DNA of 64,000 nucleotides, taken from NCBI RefSeq assembly GCF_020194175.1, contig NZ_JADYVX010000008.1, positions 1-64,000 of the forward strand, given 5' to 3'. Numbering within the stretch: position 1 is the first letter of the stretch; each line of letters opens with the position of its first letter. A program made the position numbers and the translations under genes. The notes beneath the pieces were generated by a model. That model was given only the letters and a program-made list of their open reading frames with translations. It did no database searches and had not been told where the DNA came from. The DNA comes from Bradyrhizobium sp. BRP22 (GTDB lineage: Bacteria; Pseudomonadota; Alphaproteobacteria; Rhizobiales; Xanthobacteraceae). Below are positions 26,239 through 35,039 of this stretch, one piece after another.

Positions 26239-27753
26239 CTAGATCGGTGCAAGCAGTGTGCGGAAGCTCCGCGCGCCGGGCTGCAGCATGTCGTTGACCG
26301 CCAGAACCTCCGCGAGGCGATCGATTCCGGCGCGTATCTGATCTTCAGTAAGTGACGCGTAGCCGAGCAGAAGCCAGTTCGTCTCGAAGTGGTCCCCATC
26401 GTATTCGTGGCCGCCGCCTGATTGCACGGTGTAAACCCCGATATTGCGGGTGCGGGCGATGGCCTTTATGTTGTGAGCCGGCGCCAGTGAGGCCGGCAGC
26501 CGCCAAGCCACGTGCGTACCGGCCTCCGTTCCCATCAAATCGGCGTCGCCGAACCGTTCGCGCATCCGCGCGATCAGTGCATTGCGTCGCGCATAGTAGT
26601 GCTGCTGGCAACGCCGCAGATGCCGCACGAACCCGCCGCCCTGCATGAAGCGCGCCAGGGCGGCCTGTTCGAGCCAGACCTGGCCATTGTCGAGCAGTGC
26701 CTTGGCGGTCGCCGCGGCATCGACGAGATGCTCCGGAAAAATCGCAAAGCCCGTGCGCAGCCCGGCGCCGAGCGACTTCGAGAACGTACCGAGATAGATG
26801 ACATGGTCCGGTGCCAGCGCCTTCATCGCCGGGAGCGGAGCGCCGTCGTAGCGAAACTCGCTGTCGTAATCGTCCTCGATCAGATGAGCGCCGCTCTGCT
26901 GCGCCCAGCGAGCGATCGCCCGTCGCCGCTCCAGCGACAGCGTCGCGCCCGTTGGAAACTGGTGCGACGGCGTCAGGTAAGCGAGCTTGGCATTGGTTTG
27001 GACAACCTTTTGGGCGTCGATGCCGGCGCGATCGACCGCGATCGGCAGCAGCCGCATGCGATAGCTTTCGAACAGGTAGGCCGCGCCCTGGTTGCACGGG
27101 TTCTCGACGGCGATCTCGTCATCGGGAGACGCAAGAAGGCGCAGCACCAAATTGAGTGCAAGCTGTGCGCCGGCAACGATCACGACCTGCTCGGGGCGCA
27201 CCCGGAACCCGCGCGTCGTTCCGACGTGCTCGGCGATCTCGATACGCAGCGGCATCAATCCGCATGGATCGCCATATTCGGTCAGGTTGTATCCGGCCGC
27301 AGCTAGCGACTGCATGATGAGGCGTCGCCAGGTTTTCAGAGGAAAAGCGCGCGGGTCCGTTCGCTGGGTCCAGAAATCGATCGGAATGTTCGAATTGTTG
27401 AGGATCGCGTGCGGCCGTCCGGTGAAGACAGGAGCGGTGCGGGCGTCGAAGGCTTCAGTGACGGTATCGCCGGTCTTGTCCGTCGAGACGGTGCGATCCG
27501 GCAGGACATCGGCGACGAAGGTGCCAACCATCGGCTTGGCGACGAGGTAACCTTCGTTGATCAGGCGCTCGTAGCCGAAGATCACGGAATTACGTGACAC
27601 CTTTAGCTGGGCAGCGAGCAGCCTCGACGACGGCACGGATGCGCCGGCCCGGAGCGTGCCAGCCACGATCTGCTCGCGGATCCGCTGATAGATCTGTTCC
27701 TGCAAGCTCTCCGCACCATTGCGGTCGAGCGTAATCAGCACCTCAGTCCCCAT
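26239..27753 (-). CDS. MocR-type (GntR/aminotransferase) regulator, PdxR-like
   Basis: 504 residues. Winged helix at about 38-72 (PSSRLLAAQLKVSRNSVIFG then YERLINEGYLVAKP). Aminotransferase-like domain with ENPCNQGA, IEDDYDSEFRYDG (292-304) and PLP lysine K326 in GTFSKSLGAG. It faces the CinA-COG0523 genes with 166 bases between the starts and is the only regulator near the whole catabolic cluster, so it is the likely controller. Its box is not the one used by the other MocR protein; I did not find the GTACCA element here. Members of this group sense PLP or amine/PLP adducts. Confidence 0.88.
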   Translation of the reverse strand: MGTEVLITLDRNGAESLQEQIYQRIREQIVAGTLRAGASVPSSRLLAAQLKVSRNSVIFGYERLINEGYLVAKPMVGTFVADVLPDRTVSTDKTGDTVTEAFDARTAPVFTGRPHAILNNSNIPIDFWTQRTDPRAFPLKTWRRLIMQSLAAAGYNLTEYGDPCGLMPLRIEIAEHVGTTRGFRVRPEQVVIVAGAQLALNLVLRLLASPDDEIAVENPCNQGAAYLFESYRMRLLPIAVDRAGIDAQKVVQTNAKLAYLTPSHQFPTGATLSLERRRAIARWAQQSGAHLIEDDYDSEFRYDGAPLPAMKALAPDHVIYLGTFSKSLGAGLRTGFAIFPEHLVDAAATAKALLDNGQVWLEQAALARFMQGGGFVRHLRRCQQHYYARRNALIARMRERFGDADLMGTEAGTHVAWRLPASLAPAHNIKAIARTRNIGVYTVQSGGGHEYDGDHFETNWLLLGYASLTEDQIRAGIDRLAEVLAVNDMLQPGARSFRTLLAPI

Positions 27754-27919
27754 TCATTGCGTCGAGCATGGCGAAACCATAGTCGGCCCAGCGCCAAGTT
27801 CAAGTCACTCCGCGCAGGTCCAGTTCGTAATGATGTTCTAGAACCACCCGCAGCCGCTCGTTGACTTCAAAGGCCGCCGACATTCATCGTTGGAAGAACC
27901 AACTACATGTGAGCCTGTA
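27754..27919. promoter_or_regulatory. divergent promoter region between MocR and cinA-like genes
   Basis: 166 bases between the two divergent start codons. It probably carries both promoters and the MocR binding site, but I cannot point to convincing -35/-10 boxes or a repeat by eye. Confidence 0.35.
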
Positions 27920-28450
27920 ATGCCGATGAACCAGTTGTTCTTGAACGAAGGGCAGACGATTTTTCCTCCGGCGCTGCTCGATGCGGCCGCCGCCGCGCTC
28001 GACGCCGCAAAGCGAAGGGGCGTCCGCCTCGCCGCCGCTGAAACGGTGACCGCCGGTCTCGTAAGTTCCTGTCTGACGTCGGTCTCGGGCGCGTCGCAGA
28101 TATTCGATCGGGGCTATATCCTGTATCACGAGAGTGCGAAGGCAACCGGCCTCGGGGTCGCGCAAGAGGTTTCAGCCCAGCATGGCGCTGTCAGCGCCGA
28201 GGTGACACAGGGACTGGCTGAAGGCCTGTTGTCAAACTCCGGTGCGGCTGTCACGGTTGCCGTTACAGGCTACGCCGGTCCTGGCGGGGGCAATGCGAGG
28301 AATCCGGTGGGCACGATCTATATCGCAGCGGCCCGCAAGAATGCGCCGATCATGGCGGAACGCCACGTATTTTCAGGAAGCCGCGACAACGTGCGTCTGT
28401 CGGCGGTCGCTGCCGCCATCCGTCTCCTGCAGAAACAGATCGAGGCATGA
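27920..28450 (+). CDS. CinA C-terminal (PncC-like) amidohydrolase, variant motif
   Basis: 176 residues if started at MPMNQLF (27920; other starts at 27890 and 27926 are possible). It is a stand-alone CinA_C domain: FDRGYILYHESAKATGLGV, HGAVSAEVTQGLAEG, VAVTGYAGPGGGNARNPVG and FSGSRDNVRLSAV. PncC enzymes remove the amide of nicotinamide mononucleotide. In them the active-site segment is usually ESCTGG; here it is ETVTAG (41-46), replacing the serine by threonine and a glycine by alanine. So activity may be altered. Its stop overlaps the next ATG (ATGA), showing translational coupling to the COG0523 GTPase. Confidence 0.85.
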   Translation: MPMNQLFLNEGQTIFPPALLDAAAAALDAAKRRGVRLAAAETVTAGLVSSCLTSVSGASQIFDRGYILYHESAKATGLGVAQEVSAQHGAVSAEVTQGLAEGLLSNSGAAVTVAVTGYAGPGGGNARNPVGTIYIAAARKNAPIMAERHVFSGSRDNVRLSAVAAAIRLLQKQIEA

Positions 28451-29445
28451 ACCGCATCCCGCTGGTCCTGCTGACGGGCTTTCTCGGGTCGGGCAAGACG
28501 ACGATGCTGAATGCGCTGCTGGCGAGCGATGAGTTCCGCGAGACTGCGGTCGTGATCAACGAGTTCGGTGAAGTCGGCCTCGACCATCTGCTCGTCGAGC
28601 AGGGCGCGGATACGGTAATGCTGCTCGAGGGAGGCTGCCTGTGCTGTCGCGCCAGGGGCAGCCTCGCGCCGACGCTGGAAGGCCTGCTGCGGCGCAGCCG
28701 CGACGGGTGCCTCCCGCCGTTCAAACGGGTTGTCGTCGAAACCAGCGGGCTGTCGGATCCAGCAACCGTGCTGGAGGGTCTGATTTTGGATGCCTTCTTC
28801 AACCATCGCATCTCGCTGTCCGGAGTCGTCACCGTCGTCGACGGCCGTGCGTTTCTGCGTACGGTCGAGGCGCACATCGAGGCACGGATGCAGGTGGCGC
28901 TGGCCGACCGGCTGTTGATTTCGAAGGCCGATATCGCTGATGCCGACGATATGACCGCCGTCCAGCAGGTTCTGACCGCCATCAATCCGCATGCCCGACA
29001 GTCGGTGATGCACCCACGAGCAATGACCATGGACATGTTCTGGCCGAGCGCGCTGGACCTGCCGCGGTCGTTGATGCAGCCCTTGGGGGCGATGTGTTCG
29101 GCCGAGCCTGCGCCACTCGCGACGGCCTCGCTCACGTTCGATGGCGCGATCGCGCCCGACCTGCTGGAAGCCTGGCTCGATCACACGATTGGATTGTTGG
29201 GATCGATGTTGCTGCGGATGAAGGCGATGCTGGATATCGAAGGCGCACCCGGTCCGACGGTTCTCCACGTCGTGCAGGGCTTGCTGCACCAGCCGGTCGA
29301 CCTTACGGAATGGCCGGTCTCGGAGCAACGCAACAGGATCGTGCTGATCGGACGTGATGTCGAGGAGCAGATACTCGTCGATGCGCTGGCGCGGCTGCAA
29401 GAAACCATCAGGCAAACAGGGAGGATACCGAGCGCTGTTCACTGA
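28447..29445 (+). CDS. COG0523 (CobW/Zng1-like) metallochaperone GTPase
   Basis: 332 residues. Walker [10 protein letters not shown] (11-19), the metal-binding CxCC as CLCC (64-67), switch-like [12 protein letters not shown] and the guanine-specificity region [10 protein letters not shown]. The C-terminal CobW_C domain follows ([20 protein letters not shown]). Such GTPases insert or guard metal for a partner enzyme, commonly zinc, cobalt, nickel or iron. In this cluster the amidohydrolase at 32829 is the obvious metal client. Overlaps the CinA-like gene by 4 bases, and its 3-prime end overlaps the convergent PRPP synthetase gene by 38 bases. Confidence 0.9.
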   Translation: MNRIPLVLLTGFLGSGKTTMLNALLASDEFRETAVVINEFGEVGLDHLLVEQGADTVMLLEGGCLCCRARGSLAPTLEGLLRRSRDGCLPPFKRVVVETSGLSDPATVLEGLILDAFFNHRISLSGVVTVVDGRAFLRTVEAHIEARMQVALADRLLISKADIADADDMTAVQQVLTAINPHARQSVMHPRAMTMDMFWPSALDLPRSLMQPLGAMCSAEPAPLATASLTFDGAIAPDLLEAWLDHTIGLLGSMLLRMKAMLDIEGAPGPTVLHVVQGLLHQPVDLTEWPVSEQRNRIVLIGRDVEEQILVDALARLQETIRQTGRIPSAVH

Positions 29446-30334
29446 TCCGGAGTATTGCCTCGCCGATCAGCGGGGCGGCCGAGACGTGGCGGAGTTTCGG
29501 GCCGTGTCCATTCGTTTCCTCGATGCTGTCGGTCACCGTCAACGACGTGAGACGCGAAGCCTCGATTCTATTCTCCGCGGCGCCGGACAGCACGCCGTGG
29601 GACGCATATGCGCAGACCGCGGTGGCGCCGCGATCGAGCAGCGCATCGGCCGCGTTGCACAGCGTACCGCCGGAATCGACGATGTCGTCGACCAGGATAC
29701 AGACCTTTCCTTCGACTTCGCCGATCACGTTCATCACTTCGGAAAGGCCGGCCTGCGGCCGTCGCTTGTCGATGATCGCGAGGGGAGCGCCGATCCGTTG
29801 CGCAAGCAGCCGGGCACGCACGACGCCGCCGATGTCGGGCGAGACCACCACCGTATTGCCGGGCACAAAGCGGTCGGCAATGTCCCGCGCGAACAGTGGC
29901 GCTGCGAACAGATTGTCGGTCGGAATATCGAAGAAGCCCTGAATCTGGCCGGCATGAAGATCAAGCGTCAGGATTCGATTGGCGCCCGCGATGGTGAGCA
30001 GATTGGCGACGAGCTTGGCCGAAATCGGCGTCCGTGGGCCGCTCTTCCGATCCTGCCTGGCATATCCGAAATAGGGGATTACCGCGGTGATACGCCGCGC
30101 CGATCCGCGGCGCAGCGCGTCGATGCCGATCAGCAGTTCCATCAGGTGATCGTTCGTCGGTGCGGCGGTCGGCTGGACGACAAAGATGTCGGCGCCACGA
30201 ACGTTGTCGAGCACCTCGACATAGATCTCGGCGTCGGCGAAGCGCCGCACGTCCGCCTTGACCGGAGAAAGTTTGAGGTGATCGCAAATCCTGTTGGCAA
30301 GGGTCCGGTTGGCGTTGCAGGCGAGGATCATCAT
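29408..30334 (-). CDS. prs: ribose-phosphate pyrophosphokinase (PRPP synthetase), accessory copy
   Basis: About 308 residues from MMILACN (30334); a GTG start at 30364 would add ten. Class I features: [40 protein letters not shown] (ATP/flexible loop), [14 protein letters not shown] and the PRPP loop [13 protein letters not shown]. It makes PRPP from ribose 5-phosphate and ATP. Bacteria normally keep one housekeeping prs elsewhere, so a second copy inside a cluster with a phosphoribosyltransferase and an OMP-decarboxylase-like enzyme suggests dedicated PRPP supply. It is the only cluster gene on minus, convergent with COG0523 and divergent from the decarboxylase gene. Confidence 0.92.
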   Translation of the reverse strand: MMILACNANRTLANRICDHLKLSPVKADVRRFADAEIYVEVLDNVRGADIFVVQPTAAPTNDHLMELLIGIDALRRGSARRITAVIPYFGYARQDRKSGPRTPISAKLVANLLTIAGANRILTLDLHAGQIQGFFDIPTDNLFAAPLFARDIADRFVPGNTVVVSPDIGGVVRARLLAQRIGAPLAIIDKRRPQAGLSEVMNVIGEVEGKVCILVDDIVDSGGTLCNAADALLDRGATAVCAYASHGVLSGAAENRIEASRLTSLTVTDSIEETNGHGPKLRHVSAAPLIGEAILRISEQRSVSSLFA

Positions 30335-30516
30335 GAGGCGGCGTCGTCTCCCGATCACTTTCACCTATCCGTTCGAGACGGGCAATTTCAGCGCCAGTGG
30401 CTCCTCAACTCATGGAGCCAGACTGCGCGCTGGTACCAAGAACGAGTCATGCAGCGGACCTTGGGGGCGGCGAGACAGCGGCCTAGCGTCCTCCGATACG
30501 TCATCGAGAGGATCAC

Positions 30517-31254
30517 ATGGCAAAAATGTTGAAGGGCGAGGTGGGCATCGTGCCGGCGCTCGACATCGATTCCCACGACCAACTCGAACTGGTGGTGCGC
30601 GAAACCTCGAAGCGCGAGGGTGTTGCCGGCTACAAGCTCGGCCTGACTTCGGTGATGCGGTTTGGACTGAAGGAATCGATGCGCCGGTTGCGCGATCTCA
30701 CGGATCTGCCGATTCTCTACGACCACCAAAAGGCCGGTCCGGACATGCCGGACATGGCGACCAAGTACACCGCGATGTGCAAGGACGCCGGTGTCGACGG
30801 ATTGATTCTGTTCCCGGTGGCTGGGCCGACCGCGGTCGACGCCTTCGTGGGCAAAGCGATCCATGCTGGCATCGTGCCGGTGGTGGGCGGGGAAATCCCG
30901 GTGTCGGACTATGGCGTATCCGGAGGCGGATACATGCTGGACGACGTGCTCGATCGCATCCTGGCGCGCGCCGTGGCCATCAAGGCGAACCATTTTGTGT
31001 TGCCGGCGCACGACGTCGGCAAGATCACGCGCTGGTCCAGGTGGATTGCCGCGAACGTCCAGTCGTCCGTTGTGTTGCTGACCGGCTTCGGTGCGCTCGG
31101 CGGCAGCATCGAGACCTCGTTCGTGGCCGCGGAGGCTTGTCCGCGGCGTTTCGCCATCGTCGGCCGTCTGATCACCGGCGCCAAGGTCCCGGGCGATGCA
31201 GCGGCACGGATGTTCGAGCAGATGCAGGCCACCAGGGCGCTGGCATCAAGATGA
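30517..31254 (+). CDS. OMP-decarboxylase-superfamily enzyme acting on an unknown ribotide
   Basis: 245 residues; GAGAGGA sits before the ATG. It is a TIM barrel of the orotidine 5-phosphate decarboxylase group: ALDIDSHDQL (Asp16), GYKLGL (Lys40), catalytic array YDHQKAGPDMPD with Asp69, Lys72 and Asp76, and the phosphate-binding ends TGFGALGG (189-196) and VGRLIT. The DHQKAG form has one or two more residues than the DxKxxD of classical PyrF, so it is a divergent branch. In the middle GGEIPVSDYGVSGGGY is typical of this branch. A housekeeping pyrF is expected elsewhere. Expected reaction: decarboxylation of a ribonucleotide. Its stop overlaps the ATG of the aldehyde dehydrogenase. Confidence 0.8.
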   Translation: MAKMLKGEVGIVPALDIDSHDQLELVVRETSKREGVAGYKLGLTSVMRFGLKESMRRLRDLTDLPILYDHQKAGPDMPDMATKYTAMCKDAGVDGLILFPVAGPTAVDAFVGKAIHAGIVPVVGGEIPVSDYGVSGGGYMLDDVLDRILARAVAIKANHFVLPAHDVGKITRWSRWIAANVQSSVVLLTGFGALGGSIETSFVAAEACPRRFAIVGRLITGAKVPGDAAARMFEQMQATRALASR

Positions 31255-32711
31255 TCGCTGCACTCCCGCCGGTCCGGTTCACGCCATTCATCGGCGGTGG
31301 CTTTCAAAAGTCCGACGAGAGCGAAGAGGCGATCCTGGATCCAGCGACTGGCGACCTCCTCGCCCGTGTCGCGCCAGCCAGCTCGGGACAGGTCGTCGAA
31401 GCGATCGCTGCAGCTCGCCATGCCTTCGATGAAGGCGGCTGGCCGCGGATGCCGGTGTTCGAGCGTGGGCAAGTGTTGCGCGCAATCGCCGACGGCATCA
31501 TGGCGAGAGCCGAGGATTTTGCGCTGCTGGAGGCCGTGAACGCCGGCAAGCCGATCAGCGGGGCCCGGCGCGAGGTCGCCGGCGCCGCCCGCGTGTTCAG
31601 CTACTACGCCGGCGCGATGGACAAGTTCTTCGGCGACACCATACCGGTCGCTGATAGCCTGCTGAACTTCACCCTGCGCGAGCCGCTCGGTGTGGTCGCG
31701 CAAATCACGCCATGGAACTTTCCGTTGCTCGCGGCGGCATGGAAGCTGGCACCGGCGCTCGCCGCAGGCTGCGCCTGCCTGCTGAAGCCGTCGCCGCTGA
31801 CGCCGCTGTCAACACTGCTGCTGGCGGAGGTCATCGCCGATTGCGGCGTGCCGCCCGGCGTCGTCAACGTTCTCCCCGGCGGCGCAGAGATCGGGCAATT
31901 GCTCGCCGAGCATGAGGCCATTGACGGCATTTCCTTCACCGGGTCGACGGCCGTCGGCATTGCGGTGATGCGAGCGGCCGCCAGCACCATCAAGCGTGTT
32001 GCACTGGAGCTTGGCGGCAAGAACGCATGCATTGTGTTCGCCGATGCGGACATCGGCAAGGCGGCCCGGAGTGCGGTCGGCGCCGTCTTCGGCAATGCCG
32101 GCCAGTCCTGCTCGGCCCGGTCCCGCTTGCTTGTCCAGAGGCCGGCCGTTGAAGCGCTCACAAAGGCGCTGGTGGACGAGGTCGCCGGCCTGAAGCTCGG
32201 TTCGCCATTGGATCCCGCAACCACGCTGGGACCGTTGATCTCCGCGGCCCATTGGCACCGTGTCGACCAGTGCGTCCGTAAGGCCGAACAGGATGGCGCC
32301 CGGCTGGTGACCGGTGGTTGCCGCCCCGCTGGTCTGCCGAACGGCAACTTCTACCTTCCCACGATCTTCGCGCATGTGGCGCCGGAACTCGGGCTCTATC
32401 GCGACGAGGTCTTCGGCCCGGTCTGCAGCATCACGCCGTTCGACACCGAAGCTGACGCAATTGGCATGGCAAATGCTTCTGCCTACGGATTGAACGGCTC
32501 GGTCTGGTCGCGTGACATCGGCCAGGCACTGCGCGTGGCGAAGGCCGTACGGACTGGGATGATAGCCGTCAATGGATTGCCGAGTGCCAGCTCCATCAGC
32601 GTCTTCGCGCCGTTCGGCGGCTACAAGCGCTCCGGACTTGGCCGCGAATTGGGGATGAGCGCGCTGTCCTTCTACACCGAGACGAAGACCGTCACCGTCG
32701 ACCTGACCTGA
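31251..32711 (+). CDS. aldehyde dehydrogenase (NAD(P)-dependent)
   Basis: 486 residues beginning MIAALPPVRFTPFIGG, coupled to the upstream gene by an ATGA overlap. The longer open frame back to 30294 is a shadow. The family motifs are intact: TPWNFPLLAAAWKLAPALAA, SFTGSTAVG, catalytic Glu in LELGGKN, catalytic Cys in NAGQSCSARSR and FGPVCSITPF. Similar enzymes oxidise betaine, gamma-aminobutyraldehyde or aromatic aldehydes to acids. In this cluster it may form the carboxylic acid that is then phosphoribosylated, or clean up an aldehyde released later; the order is inference. Confidence 0.92.
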   Translation: MIAALPPVRFTPFIGGGFQKSDESEEAILDPATGDLLARVAPASSGQVVEAIAAARHAFDEGGWPRMPVFERGQVLRAIADGIMARAEDFALLEAVNAGKPISGARREVAGAARVFSYYAGAMDKFFGDTIPVADSLLNFTLREPLGVVAQITPWNFPLLAAAWKLAPALAAGCACLLKPSPLTPLSTLLLAEVIADCGVPPGVVNVLPGGAEIGQLLAEHEAIDGISFTGSTAVGIAVMRAAASTIKRVALELGGKNACIVFADADIGKAARSAVGAVFGNAGQSCSARSRLLVQRPAVEALTKALVDEVAGLKLGSPLDPATTLGPLISAAHWHRVDQCVRKAEQDGARLVTGGCRPAGLPNGNFYLPTIFAHVAPELGLYRDEVFGPVCSITPFDTEADAIGMANASAYGLNGSVWSRDIGQALRVAKAVRTGMIAVNGLPSASSISVFAPFGGYKRSGLGRELGMSALSFYTETKTVTVDLT

Positions 32712-32828
32712 CGGGACAGACTGTCGCACGGGACCAGTCCGGTGGACCCATGGATTGAACGGCACTTGGTACTTCGCCCCGGTTTCGGCCCTGTTAGCCT
32801 TTCTTTTAGAGAACGAAGGACGTTTCTG

Positions 32829-34085
32829 ATGCTGTCTGCGATTGTCGGTGGCACCTTGATCGATGGACTCGGAGGTGATCCGATCAAGTCCGGCACCGTG
32901 CTGATCGAGAACGGGAGAATAATTGCTGCGGGCTCCGCGGACAAAATAGCGGTTCCTTTCGGCGCACAGCGGCTCGACGCGTCAGGACGTACTATTCTTC
33001 CTGGCTTCATTGATTGTCACGTGCACGGCACATATCGCGCACGCGACATGCGCCAGCATCTGCTCAACACACCGACCTACAACGTCCTACGCTCGATCGA
33101 AATCTTTCGGGAGACCCTGGCCTGTGGAATTACGACCGCGCGCGACATGGGCGGAGCTGATGCCGGATTCCGTGCCGCGATCGAAGAAGGGTTGATCGAC
33201 GGTCCCCGCCTCTTGATCTCGCTCGGCATGATCTCGCAGACCGGCGGTCACGGCGACTATTGGGTGCCGGCCGACATGCGCATCAAGAAGCGCGCCTGGC
33301 TGCCCGATACGGTCGCCGACGGCGTCGAGGATATCCGGCGGCTGGTTCGCGAGCTGCTGATGCGCGGCGCAGACTTCATCAAGATCTGCGCGACCGGCGG
33401 CATCACCTCGGTCACCGATAGCTGGGATGAGCCGCAGTTCACCATCGAGGAAATCCGCACGGCGGTCCAGGAAGCGGCCGCCAAGCGGCGACGCGTTGCG
33501 GTGCATGCCGAAGGCATCGACGGCATCCGCAATGCGGTGAAGGCCGGCATCCACACGCTCGAACATGGCTGGTTCCTCGACGAAGAATCCGCCGACGAGA
33601 TGATCAAAATGGACACGTGGTGGGTGCCGACGCTGGCGCTGGTGCCGCTGTCGATCAAGAAGCGGGCCGACGACAAATCCTGGGCCGGGCACCAGATGGG
33701 CCAGGAAGACGTGAAGGACAAAGAGATCCACAACCTGATGCAGGACCAGATCCCGATCTGGAAGGAAGCGGTCCGGCGCGGCGTCAAAGTGGCCATGGGT
33801 ACCGATCAGTCGCATCGCCTGCTGGTTGGCGAGAACATGATGGAACTGAAATTCATGGTGGACTGGCTTGGCATGGCCCCGATGGACGTGATCGTCGCAT
33901 CGACCAGCAAGGCCGCGGAATGCATCGAGCGGCCCGAGCTTGGAGCGCTTGCTCCCGGCAGGATAGCCGATGTCCTCGTCGTCGATGGCGATCCGCTCGC
34001 GGACATCCGCGTGATGGAGGATCGCTCGCGGCTGCACCTCGTCATGAAGGCCGGAAAGGCCTTCACCAACAAGCTTTCTTCCTAG
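32829..34085 (+). CDS. metal-dependent amidohydrolase (imidazolonepropionase/prolidase-like)
   Basis: 418 residues, start preferred at 32829 because GAAGGA lies 8 bases before and the fold begins there. Complete binuclear amidohydrolase ligand set: HVH (64-66), Lys185 in ADFIKICATGG (bridging carboxylated lysine), His226 in VAVHAEG, His246 in HTLEHG and Asp326 in MGTDQSH. The C-terminus SKAAECIERPELGALAPGRI is typical. Members split cyclic amides or N-acyl amino acids. Here it probably opens or trims the imported substrate. Gap of 117 bases to the dehydrogenase and 16 bases to the phosphoribosyltransferase, so transcribed with the latter. Confidence 0.9.
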   Translation: MLSAIVGGTLIDGLGGDPIKSGTVLIENGRIIAAGSADKIAVPFGAQRLDASGRTILPGFIDCHVHGTYRARDMRQHLLNTPTYNVLRSIEIFRETLACGITTARDMGGADAGFRAAIEEGLIDGPRLLISLGMISQTGGHGDYWVPADMRIKKRAWLPDTVADGVEDIRRLVRELLMRGADFIKICATGGITSVTDSWDEPQFTIEEIRTAVQEAAAKRRRVAVHAEGIDGIRNAVKAGIHTLEHGWFLDEESADEMIKMDTWWVPTLALVPLSIKKRADDKSWAGHQMGQEDVKDKEIHNLMQDQIPIWKEAVRRGVKVAMGTDQSHRLLVGENMMELKFMVDWLGMAPMDVIVASTSKAAECIERPELGALAPGRIADVLVVDGDPLADIRVMEDRSRLHLVMKAGKAFTNKLSS

Positions 34086-34101
34086 TCAGAGGGGCGATCC
34101 G

Positions 34102-34992
34102 ATGAAACTGAACCGCTTTATGATCCGGCCGCTTGTCGAGCAGGCGCTGCGCGAAGAGCTCGGGCCGGGTGACACCACCGGCGGCTTCCTGGTCGGCGAA
34201 GACCCGATCCAGACCGCCCAGATCTACGCCAAGGGCCACGGTATCGTCTGCGGCCTGCTGTTGGCCGATGAGACGATCAAGCAGATCGATCCCGATGCGC
34301 GGGTTGAACACGTCGTTCAGGACGGTGACAGCGTAAGCCCTGGTACCGTGTTGATGCGCATCCAGGCACGAGCCTCAACGTTCTTCATCATCGAGCGCAA
34401 TTCGCTCGACTGGCTGCAGCAGATGTCAGGTATCGCGACCAAGACCCGCCGCTACGTCGACCTGGTCAAGCACACCAAGGTCCGCCTGACCGATACGCGC
34501 AAGGGATGGCCAGGGCTGCGGATGATCATGAAATACGCCGTCCGCGTCGGCGGCGCGCACAACCACATCTTTAGCCTCGCCAACTGCATCCTGGTCAAGG
34601 ACAATCACATCAAGATCGCCGGCTCGATCACCAACACGATCGAGACGCTGCGCGCCACTGCCCAGCACACATTCAAGATCGAAGTCGAATGCGAAACGCT
34701 TGAGATGGTCGAGGAAGCGCTGTCATGTGGCGTCGAGATCATCATGTTCGACAACATGGATATCGACGAAATGCGCGATGGACTGAAGCTCGTCAACGGT
34801 CGCGCCATGACTGAGGCCTCGGGGGGCATCAACGAGCAGACGATCGTCCCGATCGCCGAGACCGGCGTCGACATCATTTCGGTGGGTGATCTCACCCATT
34901 CGATCCGCGCGCTGGATATCAGCCTTGATGTCAAGGACATCAAGCCGAGCGCCCATCGCACGATCAAACGGCTCAAAGAAGTCGTATCCTGA
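34102..34992 (+). CDS. NadC-like (type II) phosphoribosyltransferase with altered substrate site
   Basis: 296 residues, AGAGGGG before the ATG. Overall layout is quinolinate phosphoribosyltransferase: LREELGPGDTTG, ERNSLDWLQQMSGIATKTRR, DTRKGWPGLR, KYAVRVGGAHNHIFSL, LVKDNHI and EVECETLEMVEEAL. In NadC the pocket for the two carboxylates of quinolinate includes the Arg of NHR; here that motif is NHI, with Ile156. TRKTTPGLR has become TRKGWPGLR. Arg99, Arg133, Lys134, His155 and Lys166 remain. So it should still bind PRPP, but probably not quinolinate. ModD-like relatives show that this family takes other acids. It sits with an extra PRPP synthetase and a ribotide decarboxylase. Confidence 0.87.
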   Translation: MKLNRFMIRPLVEQALREELGPGDTTGGFLVGEDPIQTAQIYAKGHGIVCGLLLADETIKQIDPDARVEHVVQDGDSVSPGTVLMRIQARASTFFIIERNSLDWLQQMSGIATKTRRYVDLVKHTKVRLTDTRKGWPGLRMIMKYAVRVGGAHNHIFSLANCILVKDNHIKIAGSITNTIETLRATAQHTFKIEVECETLEMVEEALSCGVEIIMFDNMDIDEMRDGLKLVNGRAMTEASGGINEQTIVPIAETGVDIISVGDLTHSIRALDISLDVKDIKPSAHRTIKRLKEVVS

Positions 34993-35039
34993 GGGGAGGG
35001 GACCAGCGATCACGTCGACTTCCTGCACTGAGTGATTTC

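Noticed and set aside
29354..30532. 392-residue plus-strand frame opposite the PRPP synthetase
   Set aside because: Shadow of prs, whose motifs are complete on minus.
30294..31250. N-terminal extension that would give an 805-residue protein fused to the aldehyde dehydrogenase
   Set aside because: It runs in another frame through the OMPDC-like gene and is full of Arg/Gly/Ser-rich shadow sequence. The dehydrogenase starts normally at 31251 with an ATGA overlap.
34102..34992. Calling the phosphoribosyltransferase a standard nadC of NAD synthesis
   Set aside because: No nadA or nadB is adjacent, substrate-site residues differ and the context is catabolic.
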